DNA of 64,000 nucleotides from Mobilicoccus caccae (GTDB lineage Bacteria > Actinomycetota > Actinomycetes > Actinomycetales > Dermatophilaceae): positions 3,639,199-3,703,198 of the forward strand of contig NZ_BSUO01000001.1 in assembly GCF_030161635.1 (NCBI RefSeq), given 5' to 3'. How positions within the stretch are numbered: position 1 is the first letter of the stretch; every line of letters begins with the position of its first letter. The position numbers were made by a program, and so were the translations under genes. This document shows positions 1 through 11,509 of the stretch, one piece after another. The notes under the pieces were generated by a model. That model saw only the letters and a program-made list of their open reading frames with translations, was not told the DNA's origin and did no database searches.

Positions 1-3000
1 TCGGCCATCACGGGGTGCAGGTTGCGGTAGACCGGCTCCTCGACCCACGCCCCCGAGGGGTCCTGCGTGAAGCTGACGTGCTGGGTGCGGGTGTGCTCCT
101 TGCCGACCCCGGCGCGGCTGGTGACCGTGAGGTCGACGCGGGCCAGGCGGCGACCGACGTCCATCGGTTCCAGGCCGGCGCGCGTCGCCTCGACGAGTTC
201 CTCGAGCCGGGGGATCGGACTGCGCCGCCAGGACAGGACGCCGACGACGACGTCGGTGTCCCGCGCCTCGTCCGTCAGCAGACCGGCGCGTTCGAGGTGA
301 GCGCGCACCGAGGGGCCGAGGTCGTAGGTGTCGAGCAGCGCCGAGTACGTGGTGATCACGTGGACGCGGCGGCCCTGGTGTTCGTAGTCCGCGGAGGCCA
401 GCGGCACGCCCTCGTAGGTGTCGATGACGAGGTCGGTCAACTCGTGCTGCCGGTAGTAGCGGCGCAGCGACACCTCGAGCAGGACTCCGCGGAGGTCGAC
501 GTCGTCGGGGTCGCTGTCGATCCACGACTGGAGCAGTTGGGCGCGGAGCGGATGCGGGTAGTCGAGCAGGGTCCGCACCGCGTCGGCGCGGGCCTCCGGC
601 GTGCTGATACCCCCGGCCTTGAGGTCGGCCAGGAGGTCGAGCAACGGCCGACGGGCGCGCTCGACGAGCTCCTCCAGCGCGGGCTCCTCGAACAGGGTGT
701 AGGCGAGGTCTCGGGCCAGTGCGGCCACGGCCGGGGCGCGTCCTTCGGCGGCCCGGGCCAGGCGGTCCAGACGCTCCCGCGCGCCGGTACCCAGCACAGC
801 GCGGACCTCCGCGGCGTGGGTCATCCGGCGTTCGAGCACCGCGGTGATCGCGCCCGAGAGCGTCGGGACCCGCGAGAAGGAGCGGAACATCCACAGCGTC
901 GCCGCGTCGAGTTCCCTTCCGGGAGCGAGGCCCTCCACGCCGTACCGGCCCAGGGCTCGGGCGAGACGCTGCCGGTAGCGCTCGGGCAGACCGGCGCGGT
1001 CGGCGTCGAGCCACTGCAGGAACGCGAGGAAGTACTCCTGGGTGTCGGCCGACTCCACCTCGGCATCGAGCAGGTGGGAGATGTCGCCCTCGACCCGCGG
1101 ACGGTAGAGGGAGGCGAGGTCGGCGTACACCTCCAGCAGGGCGTCCTCCGCGGCGGCGAGGCGTTCGTCGCCCACCGGGACCTGCTCGGTGCACGCCTTC
1201 TGCTCGGCCAGGAGCGCCTTGAGGGCGGGGGCCGCGAGGTCGTATCCGAGCAGGTAGTCACGCAGGCGGCGGTACACGTCGACCGGATCCGTCGACGCGG
1301 CCGGCGTGGCGCCGGCCAACGGCGAGAGGTCCACCGACGGGGCGCCCACGGCGAGGGCCGGCGCCACCTCGCTGCGCACCCGCAGCAACGTCGCTCCGCG
1401 CTCGACCTGCGTGTTGGGCAGGACGGCGATCGAGGTGACGACCCCGTCGTAGGGCGAGACGACGCTCGACAGCATCTTCATGGACTCGAGCGTCGCGAGC
1501 AGATCACCGGCGTGTACCTCGTCGCCGACCTCGACGTGCAGGTCGGCCACCAGGGCCGGGCGGGGGTGCGCACGGCCATGCCGTCCTCGCGGACCACGGT
1601 GTGGGCGAGGCCGTCGATCTCGAGGCGGATCGCCGCGCCGGGTTCGGAGGCGATGACCCGGTACTTGCGTCCGGCACAGGTGAGTCGGCGTTCGAAGCGG
1701 CCGAGGACGTCGACGCGGGCGTCGACCTCGACCGACTCGCCTCCCGGTTGCGTCAGCGCCACGCGGTAGGTGGAGGGGTTGCGGCGTTCGACGACGACCT
1801 CGACGTCGGCGCCGCGGTAGTCGAGGGTGAGGCGGGCGCCGACGTCCTCCGGGCGGGAGGGGCGGCCCCGCGAGGCGCTGGCGAGGAACTCGGCGCGCAC
1901 CGAGGCGAGGTCGGCCTCGTAGGCCTCGACCGCTGCGGCGACCAGGGCGATCGGGTCGGCCGGCGGCACGAGATCGGCCTGGCGGCGGCCGTACCACCCG
2001 TCGTCGACGGCACCGGTCTGCAGGTCGGGGTGTCCGAGCAGCAGCAGGAGGGCGGAGCGGTTGGTCACGGCCCCGTCGAGGACGACCGCGGTCCGCTCGA
2101 CGGCGCGACGCAGCCGCTCCAGGGCCTGTCGCCGGTCACGGCCCCAGGCCCCGAGCGTCGTGACGACCCCGCGCACCTCGTCGTCGACGCGCGGGCTCAC
2201 CTCGCCCCGCACGCCGACGCCGGTGGGCAGGTCCAGGAGCCGCACGCGGTGGGGTGCGGTGCTGATGCCGCCGCGGTCGGGGTCGCGGGCGAGCAGGGTG
2301 ACGCCGAAGGCGTGGCCGTCCACGGGTGGGAGCGACTCGGGCAGCGGGCGGCCCAGCAGCAGGCCGACGCGGAGCTGGATGAGGAGCGTGGTCATCCCTT
2401 CGTCCAGTAGTGCCTGGTCGGGCCGCCCCTGGGCGTCCACGCCGACCACGGCGACCTCACCGGTGTCGTCGACGCGCAGGCGCACCGTGCATCCGCCCGT
2501 GAGCCCCGCCTCACGCACGACGCGCGTAGCCGTGTCCTCGAGCGCAGCCGTGACCTGCGACGACAGCCCAGAGGCGGGGAACTCCGCGAGCACGGTGTGG
2601 CCGTCGTCGAGTGCCACGACGTCACGCGGGGGAGGGTGAGGACCCGGTCGGCCGAGGCGAGGACGTCGACGTCCACCAGACGCGCGCGGCGTCCGGTGTC
2701 GGTGTCGGTGCGTTCAGCCGTGGTGTCGGAGGCCTGTGGCGCCGGCTCGGCCAGGCGGCGCAGCGCCTCCGAGGAGGGTCCCGCGACCGCCATTCCGGCC
2801 TGTTCGCACGCCTGCGTCAGGGCGAGGACTCCGGCGCTGGTGGGGACGCGGCCGAGCCAGACGCCGTCGATCCCCGCACCGGCCAGCGCGGTGACGATCG
2901 CGTCGACGGAGAGCTCCGCCTCGTCCCCGTCGGTGCTGCGCGGGGCGTCGCCCAGACCGGTGTCGGCGTCCAGCGCCAACGTCTCGGCGGCGTCGCGCCC

Positions 3001-3177
3001 GAACCACGGCACCGCGCCGGTGTGCGCCACGACGGTGGTGACGGCGGCGGCCGTCCCGTCGGCCCGCACGAGGTCGTCGACAGCCGACACCACCCTCGCC
3101 ACCGATTCCCCGTCATCGAGGATCGCGAGCCTGAAGGATCGCGGGGTGGCGGGGGATTCAGCACGGTCCGAAATCAT
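1..3177 (-). CDS. Multidomain acyl-CoA carboxylase-like protein with degenerate biotin carboxylase part (partial, 3' end off window)
   Basis: Reads leftwards from ATG 3177. The first ~150 residues resemble the biotin carboxylase N-domain and end in a GPSSEAL motif. The ATP-grasp B subdomain is then missing and the frame resumes at the strand corresponding to HLEVQV (here LVDVDVLA). The catalytic stretches expected later are replaced: GTVEFL by CTVRLR, and the NxRxQVEHPVTE region by unrelated residues. The biotin carboxylase C-terminal part follows (HAFGVTLLARDP, LPTGVGVRGEV, TNRSALL), then a biotinyl domain with an intact ESMKM (Lys codon 1476-1478) and an ACC central domain reaching the edge (EEPVYRNLHPVMA). 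The carboxyltransferase part would lie beyond position 1. Two frame breaks, at G runs 2628-2632 and 1562-1566, are each repaired by one extra G. The family normally makes malonyl- or methylmalonyl-CoA; this protein can hardly carboxylate biotin by itself. It could be a pseudoenzyme served by another biotin carboxylase, or a decaying gene. Confidence 0.75.
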
Positions 3178-3404
3178 GCGCCGACCCTAGAGTGGGTCGG
3201 TCGTACGGAGAAGTAACCCCCTGCCAGGCACGCGGTGGGCCAGCGCGCCGGCCCACCGAAGGGGAAAGACGTCGCGGAAGGTTGAGCCGCACGCCCTCGC
3301 GACCTCACGCGGCTCTGCAGGCCTCTTCCCCTCCTGTCCCAGAGGCGGCTATCCACCGCCCCGAGCACGAGGTCGGGTGACCACAGCAACGGTTCACGCG
3401 CTCC

Positions 3405-3436
3405 AGGGTCCCCCCGCGGCACCGCGAGGGGACCCT
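3405..3436 (-). terminator. Stem-loop terminator after the sugar importer operon
   Basis: GGGTCCCC at 3406-3413 pairs with GGGGACCC at 3427-3434 around a GC-rich loop. It lies 15 bases beyond the mmsB stop codon. There is no T tract, as is usual in very GC-rich genomes. The rest of 3178-3450 shows no gene and presumably holds the carboxylase promoter. Confidence 0.7.
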
Positions 3437-3450
3437 TGGCCATCACGTCC

Positions 3451-4698
3451 TCAGGCGCCGGCCGTCCTCCGCTTGTTGAGGAGGTCGAAGGCGACCGCCG
3501 CGAGGAGCACCAACCCCTTGATGGCCTGCTGCCACGCGGGGTTGACCGCCATGATCGACAGCCCCATGTTCAACACGCCCATGATGAGCGCGCCCACGAT
3601 CGCCCCCGAGACACGGCCGATGCCGCCCGTGACGGCGGTGCCACCGATGAAGCAGGCCGCGATCGCGTCCAGCTCGTAGTTCTGACCCGCCGCCGCCACC
3701 GCCGCGCCGGCTCGGGACGTCGTCACCACGGCGGCCACCGCGGCCAGGACTCCCATGTTCACGAAGATCCAGAAGTTGACGTTCTTCACCTTCAGGCCCG
3801 ACAGGGCGGCCGAGTGGACGTTGCCGCCGATGGCGTAGACGTGACGACCGAACACGGTCTGACCCATGAGGAATGCGTAGAAGAGGATGAGCAGCGCCAC
3901 GAGCACCAGGACGTACGGCAGGCCGATGGCGCTCCCCGCCAGCACCCAGGCACCGAACGCGATGAGCCCGGAGATGACCACGAGTTTGACGAGGAAGACC
4001 GGCGTGGACTCCATCACCAGCCCGTGCTTGCGCAGCGTGCGGCGGCTCCTGATCTGACTGAACACGAGTCCGGCGATGGCCAGGACCCCGACGAGGAGGG
4101 TGAAGGCGTCGGCGTTGCCCATGAACCCCAACGTGCCGAGCAGGCCACCGTTCGAGATGGACACGAACCCGGGCGGCAGACCCGCCACCGTCTCGCCGAC
4201 GATGATGATCGCCAGGCCACGGAAGATGAGCATGCCGGCCAACGTGACGATGAACGCCGGAATGCCGATCACGGCGATCCAGAATCCCTGCCACGCACCG
4301 ATGAGTGCGCCCAGACCGAGCCCCACCAGCACCGCGACTCCCCACGGCAGGTCCCAACTCATCATCGCGACCGCCACGACGCCACCGACGAAGGCGACGA
4401 TCGATCCGACCGACAGGTCGATGTGACCGGCCACGATCACCATGACCATGCCGACCGCGAGGATCATCACGTAGGCGTTCTGCTGCACCAGGCTCGCGAC
4501 GTTGTCGGGCATGAGGAGGGTCCCACCGGTGAGGACCTGGAACAGGGCCACGATGAGGATGAGCGCGCCGACGATTCCGTACTCACGCAGATTGACCATG
4601 CCTGCACGGCCCCTGTCGGGCGACGCCGAGGTCGCTCGCTCCGTTGCCGATCCCTCCGGCGCGACGGTCGCGCCGCTCTCGGGTACGGGAGTACTCAT
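3451..4698 (-). CDS. mmsB: Sugar ABC transporter permease (MmsB/XylH type)
   Basis: 415 residues; membrane component of an ABC importer for monosaccharides. After a polar N-terminus of ~35 residues there are about ten hydrophobic segments. The ribose/xylose permease signature is present: [13 protein letters not shown] near residue 100 and [13 protein letters not shown] around 290, followed by [11 protein letters not shown], the coupling region contacting the ATPase. It is the last gene of the chvE-mmsA-mmsB operon and overlaps mmsA by four bases (ATGA). Adjacent xylB and xylA suggest that xylose is the main substrate, although this subfamily (GguB/MmsB) often takes several aldoses. The family is clear; the substrate is inferred. 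Confidence 0.93.
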   Translation of the reverse strand: MSTPVPESGATVAPEGSATERATSASPDRGRAGMVNLREYGIVGALILIVALFQVLTGGTLLMPDNVASLVQQNAYVMILAVGMVMVIVAGHIDLSVGSIVAFVGGVVAVAMMSWDLPWGVAVLVGLGLGALIGAWQGFWIAVIGIPAFIVTLAGMLIFRGLAIIIVGETVAGLPPGFVSISNGGLLGTLGFMGNADAFTLLVGVLAIAGLVFSQIRSRRTLRKHGLVMESTPVFLVKLVVISGLIAFGAWVLAGSAIGLPYVLVLVALLILFYAFLMGQTVFGRHVYAIGGNVHSAALSGLKVKNVNFWIFVNMGVLAAVAAVVTTSRAGAAVAAAGQNYELDAIAACFIGGTAVTGGIGRVSGAIVGALIMGVLNMGLSIMAVNPAWQQAIKGLVLLAAVAFDLLNKRRTAGA

Positions 4699-6251
4699 CG
4701 CCCCGCCACCTGCCTTTCCATCGTCATGTAGGTCATCAGTCGTTCCTGAGTCGCCTCCGTGCGACTCACTTCACCGGTGATGCGCCCCTGGGAGAGCGCA
4801 TAGATGCGGTCACAGAGACCGAGGAGTTCCGGGAGTTCCGACGAAATGACCAGAACGGCCTTGCCTGCGTCGGCCAAGCGGTTGATGTGGGTGTAGATCT
4901 CGTACTTCGCACCGACGTCGATCCCACGCGTGGGCTCGTCGAGGATGAGGACCTCGGGCTCGGTGAACATCCACTTGCTGAGGACGACCTTCTGCTGGTT
5001 TCCGCCGGACAGTTGGCCGACGGAGACGTCCACCGTGGGCGCCTTGGTGTTCATGAGCTTTCGGTAGCTCTCGGCGACCCCGTACTCCCTGCCGGCGTCG
5101 ACGACGCCGAACCTGCTCACCTTGCTCAGGGCTGCCGACGTGGTGTTGCGCCGAACCGTGTCGATCAGGTTGAGCCCGAAGCGCTTTCGGTCCTCGGAGG
5201 CGTAGGCCAGACCGGCCTCGATCGCGCGACTGACCGTGTCCACCTTCACCTCGCGGCCGTCGACGTGGACGCGGCCGGTGATCCGCGTCCCCCAGCTCCG
5301 GCCGAACACACTCATCGCCAGTTCGGTGCGACCCGCGCCCATCAGACCTGCGATACCGACGATCTCTCCGCGCCGGACCGTCAGATTCACGTCCTGGACG
5401 ACGACCCGGGACGGATCTTGCGGATGATGCACCGTCCAGTCCTCGATGCGGAAGACCTCTTCGCCGATCGTCGGGTGGTGCTCCGGAAAGCGGTTGTCGA
5501 GGCTGCGACCGACCATGCCGCGGATGATCCGCTCCTCGGTGACGTGCTCCGGACCGTTCATGTCCAGGGTCTCGATGGTCCGGCCATCACGGATGATCGT
5601 CACCGCGTCGGCGATCTCGGCGATCTCGTTCAGCTTGTGACTGATGATGATGCACGTGATCCCGGTGTTCCTCAGTTCACGGATCAAGCCGAGGAGATGG
5701 GCGCTGTCTTCGTCGTTGAGGGCTGCCGTCGGCTCGTCGAGGATGAGCAGGCGCACCTCCTTGGACAGCGCCTTGGCGATCTCGACCAGTTGCTGCTTGC
5801 CGACACCGATGTCGACGACCTTGGTGTCGGGAGCCTCACGCAGCCCCACCCGTGCCAGGAGCTTGGCCGCCGCCGAGTTCGTCTCGATCCAGTTCATGAC
5901 GGGACCGCGGCGGCGCTCGTTACCCAGGAAGATGTTCTCGGCGATCGACAGGTAGGGCGACAGCGCAAGTTCCTGGTGGATGATGACGATGCCGTCGGCC
6001 TCGCTGTCGCGCACGCTGCGGTAGGCGCACGCTTCACCGTCGAGCACGATCTCCCCGTCGTAGCTGCCATGGGGATAAATGCCCGACAGGACCTTCATCA
6101 GCGTCGACTTGCCTGCGCCGTTCTCCCCACAGATCGCGTGAACCGTGCCGCGCTCCACGGTGAAGGTCACGCCCGACAGCGCTTTCACGCCGGGGAACGT
6201 CTTGGTGATCTCGCGCATCTCGAGGATCACTTCTCGCTCTGTCTCGGACAT
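4695..6251 (-). CDS. mmsA: Sugar ABC transporter ATP-binding protein with two ATPase domains
   Basis: 518 residues, the length of RbsA/XylG/MmsA-type proteins with two fused nucleotide-binding domains. The N-terminal domain has Walker [10 protein letters not shown] near residue 43 and Walker [12 protein letters not shown] near 175. The C-terminal domain has the degenerate Walker A typical of the family ([10 protein letters not shown]) and signature LSGGNQQKV, then [11 protein letters not shown]. It powers monosaccharide import at the inner face of the membrane together with mmsB (overlapping by four bases) and chvE (stop codon 69 bases upstream). The strong match is to the multiple-monosaccharide (GguA/MmsA) subfamily. 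Confidence 0.94.
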   Translation of the reverse strand: MSETEREVILEMREITKTFPGVKALSGVTFTVERGTVHAICGENGAGKSTLMKVLSGIYPHGSYDGEIVLDGEACAYRSVRDSEADGIVIIHQELALSPYLSIAENIFLGNERRRGPVMNWIETNSAAAKLLARVGLREAPDTKVVDIGVGKQQLVEIAKALSKEVRLLILDEPTAALNDEDSAHLLGLIRELRNTGITCIIISHKLNEIAEIADAVTIIRDGRTIETLDMNGPEHVTEERIIRGMVGRSLDNRFPEHHPTIGEEVFRIEDWTVHHPQDPSRVVVQDVNLTVRRGEIVGIAGLMGAGRTELAMSVFGRSWGTRITGRVHVDGREVKVDTVSRAIEAGLAYASEDRKRFGLNLIDTVRRNTTSAALSKVSRFGVVDAGREYGVAESYRKLMNTKAPTVDVSVGQLSGGNQQKVVLSKWMFTEPEVLILDEPTRGIDVGAKYEIYTHINRLADAGKAVLVISSELPELLGLCDRIYALSQGRITGEVSRTEATQERLMTYMTMERQVAGR

Positions 6252-6320
6252 CGTCGTCCTCGTCCTTTCACCGGTGTGGCGGTGCGTGTGCGCACCGCCA
6301 CACGTCAGTGCGTCAAGGGC

Positions 6321-7442
6321 TCAGAGGCCCAGGTCCGCGGGGCTGTAGAAACCGGAGTCGACGAGCTGGGGCCGAACCGTCTCCTTGGTGACCACCACCG
6401 GGTCGAGCAGGTAGGTGGGAACGACCTTGACCCCGTTGTCGTAGGTCTGGGAGTCGTTCGTCTCGACCGTCTGGGCCTTCGCGACCTGATCGACCATCTT
6501 GGCCACCTGGTCGCCGAGCTTGCGGGTGTCCTTCCAGACGGTCATCGCCTGCTTGTCCGCCAGCATGTTGATGACGTTCGCCTTGTCCGCGTCCTGCCCG
6601 GTGACGATGGGGTACTCCGCGCCGGGCTTGTAGCCCGCACCCTCGAGTGCCTGCGTGATCCCGAGCGCCAGGGAGTCGTTGGGCGAGAGGACCACGTCCA
6701 CCTTCTTGCCGCCCGTGTAGAACGAGTTGAGGCGGTTCTGCATCTCGGACTGGGCGGTGTCGGAGGACCAGTTCAGGACACCGATGCTCGTCCAGGCGTC
6801 GTTGGTCTTGGGAGCCTTGCCCGAGGGGACGGTGATCTGGCCCGACTGCACCATCGGCGACAGCACGTCCCAGGCGCCGGAGAAGAAGAACTTGGCGTTG
6901 TTGTCGTCCGGGGAGCCGGCGAAGGGTTCGAGGTTCACCTTCTCCGAGCCGACCTTGTCCTTGATGAACTGGCCCTGGAGCTGGCCCACCTTGTAATTGT
7001 CGAACGTCGCGTAGTAGTCGACATCGCCCGATCCGTTGATCAGCCGGTCGTAGGCGATCACCGTCGCTCCCTTGGCCTTGGCCGCAGCGAGCGCCGGGGT
7101 GAGGACCTTGCCGTCGATGGCGGCGACGACGAGGATCTTCGCGCCCTGGTTCGTCATGTTCTGGATCTGGGTGATCTGCTGGTCGGGCTTGTTGTCGGCG
7201 TACTGGAGCGTCGTCTTGTAGCCGTTCTGCTTGAGCAGCCCCTCCAGGTGGGCGCCGTCCTTGTTCCAGCGTTCGAGGGACTTGGTGGGCATCGCGATGC
7301 CCACCAAGGTGTCGGCCGGCTGGGCGGCCGAGCCGGTGGCGGCGGGCTGATCCCCGCCGCGGGTCGAGCTGCAGGCCGCCGTCGGCAGCGTGAGCAGGGC
7401 TGTGATCGTGGCGATGGTGCAGGCCTTGCGTGTGAGGCTCAT
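6321..7442 (-). CDS. chvE: Sugar-binding lipoprotein of the monosaccharide ABC importer (ChvE-like)
   Basis: 373 residues from ATG 7442, chosen because GGAGGAGC lies eight bases upstream; an in-frame start 27 codons earlier has no such site. The N-terminus MSLTRKACTIATITALLTL followed by AAC is a signal peptide with a lipobox-like cysteine, so the protein should be anchored outside the membrane. The mature part is a type I periplasmic-binding fold (VGIAMPTKSLERW, DNKPDQQITQIQNM, YDRLINGSGDVDYY, TGQDADKANV) very like ChvE. It delivers aldoses to mmsB/mmsA. First gene of its operon; an operator-like palindrome (7463-7484) lies 20 bases upstream of the start, so it is probably controlled by the ROK repressor at 10242. 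Confidence 0.93.
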   Translation of the reverse strand: MSLTRKACTIATITALLTLPTAACSSTRGGDQPAATGSAAQPADTLVGIAMPTKSLERWNKDGAHLEGLLKQNGYKTTLQYADNKPDQQITQIQNMTNQGAKILVVAAIDGKVLTPALAAAKAKGATVIAYDRLINGSGDVDYYATFDNYKVGQLQGQFIKDKVGSEKVNLEPFAGSPDDNNAKFFFSGAWDVLSPMVQSGQITVPSGKAPKTNDAWTSIGVLNWSSDTAQSEMQNRLNSFYTGGKKVDVVLSPNDSLALGITQALEGAGYKPGAEYPIVTGQDADKANVINMLADKQAMTVWKDTRKLGDQVAKMVDQVAKAQTVETNDSQTYDNGVKVVPTYLLDPVVVTKETVRPQLVDSGFYSPADLGL

Positions 7443-7462
7443 CTTCGAGCTCCTCCGGGGTG

Positions 7463-7484
7463 TTTGTTTTGTGGATGAACGTAC
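7463..7484. promoter_or_regulatory. Probable xylose-repressor operator upstream of chvE
   Basis: The core GTTTTGTGGATGAAC matches the palindrome in the xylA/ROK gap at 16 of 22 positions over the full site. It sits between the chvE promoter region and its ribosome site. A second inverted repeat, GACACCGAGAGAGAGGTGTC, lies at 7492-7511 and may be a further regulator site. Confidence 0.6.
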
Positions 7485-7540
7485 AACGGGAGACACCGAG
7501 AGAGAGGTGTCGGGTATGCGCAAGATGTGGCAATCCGAGA

Positions 7541-8980
7541 TCAGCGGTCGGACAGATGTCGGCGACGCTCCTGATCCGCGTGACGGTCATAGGCGGAGAG
7601 CGCCTCGGTGGCCGTGGACCCCTCGGACCTGACCTCGACGGTCGGCGGCCAGACGACCGGCCGATCGGCACCCTGGAGCACCGTGGCAGCCTGGACCGCG
7701 GCACCGTTCGCGACGTACTCACCCGGTGAGGGGATCGTCACCGGCATGCCGAGGTAGGAGCCGGCCAGCGCCGCGACGGCGGTGGATCGCGCACCACCGC
7801 CGACGAGAAAGGCCTCCTCCACCGGGATGCCCAGGGACCGCACGGCCGAGACGCACCCGGCCATGTGACACAGCAGGCCCTCGACGGCGGCCCGGGCGAG
7901 GTTCTCACGCGTCATCGACGCCAGGGTCATGCCGAAGAGGGAGCCCGTCGCCGCAGGGAGGTCGGGCGTGCGCTCACCCTCCAGATACGGGATGTGCACC
8001 AGTCCTCCGGCCCCCGCGTCGGCGGCGAGCGCCAGCCGAGAGAGTTCCTGGTGATCCACGCCCAACACGGCCCGCATGGCGTCGAGGATTCGGCTCGCGT
8101 TCAACGTGCACGCGAGCGGGAGGAAACGGCCTGTCGCGTCCGCGAATCCGGCGACGATCCCGGTGGGGTCCGCGACCGGGGCATCGGCCACGGCCGCCAC
8201 GACTCCGGACGTGCCGAGGGAGACCATGGCCTGCCCTGGGCCGAGACCGAGACCGAGTGCCGCACCGGCGTTGTCACCGCACCCGGGAGCCACAACGGCA
8301 CCCGAGGGGGTGCGTCCGGCCGAGGCGAACGGAGACAACACCGTCGGCAGGACGAAGCGGTCGGGCGATACCTCGCGCCACAGAGCCAACGACAGCAGAT
8401 CCCAACGGTATTCACCCGATGAGGGGTCCCAGTAGCCCGTACCCGAGGCGTCGCTGCGATCCGTGGTGAGCTCGCGGATGTCCGAGGAGCCGCGAAGCTT
8501 CCAGGTCAGCCAGTCGTGCGGGAGCGCCACCGCCGCCACGCGGGCCGCAGCCTCCGGCTCGTTGTCCGCGAGCCACCGCAACTTGGTGATCGTGAACGAG
8601 GCGACGAGGCCGCTTCCGGTCGCGTCGACCCAGGCGGCCCGCCCCGCCTCGTCCGTGTCACCCAACTCCCGCGTCAGATCGGACGCGGCACCTGCGGACC
8701 GGACGTCGTTCCACAGCAGGGCCGGGCGAATCACGTCACCGCGCTCGTCGAGGCACACCATCCCGTGCTGCTGCCCGGCCACGGCGATCGCCTCGACATC
8801 GTCGAGACCGCCGACGCCCTCGATCGAGGTCAGCAGGGCCTGCCACCACGCATCGGGGTGCACCTCGGTACCCGCGGGATGCGGCGCCGAGGCCTGCCGG
8901 ACCAGGGCGCCGGTCTCGGCGTCCCGGACGACGACCTTGCAGGATTGGGTGGAGCTGTCCACGCCTGCCACGAGCGCCAC
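7541..8980 (-). CDS. xylB: Xylulokinase
   Basis: 479 residues, FGGY carbohydrate kinase. It phosphorylates D-xylulose to xylulose 5-phosphate, feeding the pentose phosphate pathway. Evidence: N-terminal phosphate loop [24 protein letters not shown], the WND motif in ALLWNDVRS, catalytic Asp in [21 protein letters not shown], and the C-terminal ATP site FLVGGGARS. It follows xylA with a six-base gap, so the two are one transcript. Start ATG 8980 gives the family's normal length. Confidence 0.95.
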   Translation of the reverse strand: MALVAGVDSSTQSCKVVVRDAETGALVRQASAPHPAGTEVHPDAWWQALLTSIEGVGGLDDVEAIAVAGQQHGMVCLDERGDVIRPALLWNDVRSAGAASDLTRELGDTDEAGRAAWVDATGSGLVASFTITKLRWLADNEPEAAARVAAVALPHDWLTWKLRGSSDIRELTTDRSDASGTGYWDPSSGEYRWDLLSLALWREVSPDRFVLPTVLSPFASAGRTPSGAVVAPGCGDNAGAALGLGLGPGQAMVSLGTSGVVAAVADAPVADPTGIVAGFADATGRFLPLACTLNASRILDAMRAVLGVDHQELSRLALAADAGAGGLVHIPYLEGERTPDLPAATGSLFGMTLASMTRENLARAAVEGLLCHMAGCVSAVRSLGIPVEEAFLVGGGARSTAVAALAGSYLGMPVTIPSPGEYVANGAAVQAATVLQGADRPVVWPPTVEVRSEGSTATEALSAYDRHADQERRRHLSDR

Positions 8981-8986
8981 GGCGAC

Positions 8987-10165
8987 TCAACCGATCAGGT
9001 GCTCGAGGGCGAGCTGGTGCAGCCGGACGAAGCCGTAGTCCCGCTTGGCGACCTCATCGGCATCGAAATCGGCGGTCGCCGCGACGAGGTCGGCGACCGT
9101 TTCGCCCTCGGCCAGGGTGGGGGTGGCGAGGTCGTAGACGCCGGAGTACTCCATCGCCTCCTTGACCTGCGGATCGGCCCGGAACGCCTTGGCCTTCTCC
9201 GCAAGCATCAGATACGTCGACATGTTGGCCTTCGCCGACTCCCAGACACCCTCGGTGTACTCGGTCCGCGACGGCTTGTAGTCGAAGTGCTTCGGGCCCT
9301 CGTACCGCGGCGCGTCGGGCGAGGCGGGGAAGCCGTTCTCCACCAGGTCGACGGTGAAGAACGCCGAGAGCAGGTTGCCGTGCCCGAACACCAGGTCCTG
9401 GTCGTACTTCAGACCACTCTGGCCGTTCAGGTCGATGTGGAACAATTTGCCGCTGAACAGCGCCTGGGCGAGACCGTGCGTGTAGTTGAGGTTCGCCATC
9501 TGCTCGTGCCCCACCTCGGGGTTGAGGCCGACGATGTCGCCGTGCTCGAGATCGGCGATGAGCGCCAGAGCGTGACCGAGGGTGGGGAGGAAGATGTCGC
9601 CCCGCGGCTCGTTGGGCTTCGGCTCCAGACCGATGCGCAGACCGTACCCCTGGCTCTTGATGTAGCCGGCGACGGTGTCCAGCCCCTCCTTGTATCGAGC
9701 CAAGGCGGCGTGCAGGTCCTTGGAGGAGTCGTACTCCGCACCCTCACGACCGCCCCACATGACGAAGGTCGAGGCGCCCATCTCGGCCGCCAGATCGACG
9801 GCCTGGATGATCTTGGCCAGGCCGAACCTGCGCACGCTGCGGTCGTTCGACGTGAGGCCGCCGTCCTTGAAGACGGGGTGGGTGAAGGTGTTCGTGGTCA
9901 CCATCTCGATGACGAGGCCGGCCTGGTCGGTCGCATCCTTGAGCCGGCCGGTGATGCGCTTGCGCTCCTCCGCGCTCGCGTCGAAGGGGAACACGTCATT
10001 GTCGTGGAACGTGATTCCCCAAGCGCCCAGCTCGGCCAGCTTGTCGGAGTACTCCCAGGGGTCCAGCACGGTGCGGGTGGGGGTGCCGAACGGGTCGCCA
10101 CCGGGCCAGCCGACCGTCCAGAGTCCGAAGGAGAACCTGTCGTCCTTGGTGGGTTGTCTCGTCAT
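8987..10165 (-). CDS. xylA: Xylose isomerase
   Basis: 392 residues, the actinobacterial (class I) form. It interconverts D-xylose and D-xylulose using two divalent metals. Visible signatures are [11 protein letters not shown] with the catalytic His, [13 protein letters not shown], the metal-binding [25 protein letters not shown] and [16 protein letters not shown]. It is the first gene of xylA-xylB and is divergent from the ROK repressor across 76 bases. A promoter can be read as -35 TTGACT (10233-10238), 16-base spacer, -10 TTAAGT (10211-10216); the -10 lies inside the operator palindrome, so repression by the ROK protein is likely. Confidence 0.97.
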   Translation of the reverse strand: MTRQPTKDDRFSFGLWTVGWPGGDPFGTPTRTVLDPWEYSDKLAELGAWGITFHDNDVFPFDASAEERKRITGRLKDATDQAGLVIEMVTTNTFTHPVFKDGGLTSNDRSVRRFGLAKIIQAVDLAAEMGASTFVMWGGREGAEYDSSKDLHAALARYKEGLDTVAGYIKSQGYGLRIGLEPKPNEPRGDIFLPTLGHALALIADLEHGDIVGLNPEVGHEQMANLNYTHGLAQALFSGKLFHIDLNGQSGLKYDQDLVFGHGNLLSAFFTVDLVENGFPASPDAPRYEGPKHFDYKPSRTEYTEGVWESAKANMSTYLMLAEKAKAFRADPQVKEAMEYSGVYDLATPTLAEGETVADLVAATADFDADEVAKRDYGFVRLHQLALEHLIG

Positions 10166-10194
10166 CTCGCCACTCCGTTCTCGTTCGTTCCATA

Positions 10195-10216
10195 TTTGTT
10201 TCGTGGTGAAACTTAA
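10195..10216. promoter_or_regulatory. Operator palindrome between xylA and the ROK repressor
   Basis: Contains GTTTCGTGGTGAAAC, arms of five around a five-base centre, flanked by TTT and TTAA. It covers the proposed -10 of xylA and a possible -35 (TGAAAC, 10207-10212) of the repressor gene, whose -10 would be TAGAGT at 10230-10235, seven bases before the GTG start (a leaderless transcript). Related sites stand before chvE and the GH3 gene. Confidence 0.7.
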
Positions 10217-10241
10217 CCCTGGTTTCGACTAGAGTCAACGG

Positions 10242-11509
10242 GTGTCGACGATTCCTTCCCGCCCGCGGTCGCAGCACGTCTCCTCGGTGCGCCCCAACGC
10301 GAGCCAAGAGACGCTGCGCGAGTCCAACCTGGCTCTCGTGGCGGCCACCGTCCTCGCCGCGACCGACGGGATGTCGCGTGCCCAGGCGGCTGCGGCGACC
10401 TCACTCACGCGGGCGACCGTCTCGCGGCTCGTCGACGACCTGATCGGGGGAGGCATCCTCCGGGAGAACGGGAAGGTGGCCGGCGCGCCGGGGCGACCGG
10501 CCACGATGCTCGGCCCCTCCGACCGCCTGTGCGCCCTCGGCCTGCAGGTCAACGCCACCTTCCACCTGGCTCGGCTGGTGACCCTCGACGGCTCGACGGT
10601 CGACGAGATCTACACGCCCGCCGACCTCATGGCCAGCGACCCGACCGAGGTCCTGCCCAGGTTGGGACGTGATGCCCGGACCCTGTTGGCGAGGCAGGTC
10701 GGCAGCGACCGACGGATCGTCGGCGCGGGCCTCGCGCTCCCGGGAATCGTCGAGCCCGCCTCCCGCACCCTGAGACGGGCACCGAACCTCGGGTGGACCG
10801 ATGTCGAGGTCGCCCCCCTGCTCGGGTTGGCGGACGTCGGCCTGTCTCTCCTCGGCAACGAGGCCGATCTGGCGGCGTTCAGCCTGGCCCGGCCCGCGCC
10901 GGGACGGCTCGGACCGGTCACCGACTTCGTCTACGTCTCAGGGGAGATCGGGGTCGGCGGGTCGGCGGTCGTCGCGGGCGAGGTCATGCCCGGCCGCCAT
11001 GGGTGGGCCGGGGAGATCGGCCACATGTGCGTCGACCCCTCCGGCCCGCCGTGCCCGTGCGGCTCCTACGGATGCCTCGAGCGGATCGCGGGGTGGCGGG
11101 CGTTCGAGGACGGTGCGGGACTGCCCCACGGGTCGAGCGTGTCGGAGTTCCTCGCCTGCTACGACTCCGGTCACGAAGGCGCGGCGCGGGCGGTCCGGCG
11201 TGCCGCCGACGCTCTGGAGACCGCGCTGGTCAGCGTCGTCAACCTGCTCGACATCCAGACGATCGTCGTGGGGGCCACCTCGCGGCCCTGGAGGGTCTCG
11301 TCCTGCCGCAGGTGGAGGCGCGGGTGGGCGCGCGGGTCCTGGCGGGCACCTTCGACGGGACGCACGTGACCGTGACGCCTCACGCCACCGGCGAGGACCG
11401 CGCCCCCGCCGCGACGGGCGCCGCGGTCGCCGTCCTCGACGACGTCATCCGGCACCCCGCTGCGTGGATCGACGCGGGTTTCGCAGAACGCAAGGCAGGA
11501 CAGCGATGA
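10242..11509 (+). CDS. xylR: ROK-family xylose repressor (frame broken once in the given sequence)
   Basis: About 422 residues. A winged helix-turn-helix at residues ~25-85 (SRAQAAAATSLTRATVSRLVDDLI) is followed by a ROK sugar-binding domain with the motif GEIGHMCVDPSGPPCPCGSYGCLE split around residues 262-285 (zinc-binding His/Cys). It probably represses xylAB, chvE-mmsAB and the GH3 gene, being released by xylose or a related sugar. The frame breaks at the G run 11270-11274; a sixth G restores VVGGHLAALEGLVLPQ and reaches the stop at 11509. Start GTG 10242 fits a leaderless message. It overlaps galM by four bases. Family assignment is firm; the inducer is inferred from neighbours. Confidence 0.88.

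Noticed and set aside
2392..3177. Reading the first carboxylase segment as a separate 261-residue protein
   Set aside because: Its end is an out-of-frame tail; the continuation to the next frame is colinear with biotin carboxylase once one G is added at 2628-2632.
11270..11274. Programmed ribosomal frameshifting in the broken genes
   Set aside because: The sites are plain G or C runs in unrelated genes without slippery heptamers or stimulatory structures, and the same one-base loss recurs; an error in the sequence explains all at once.
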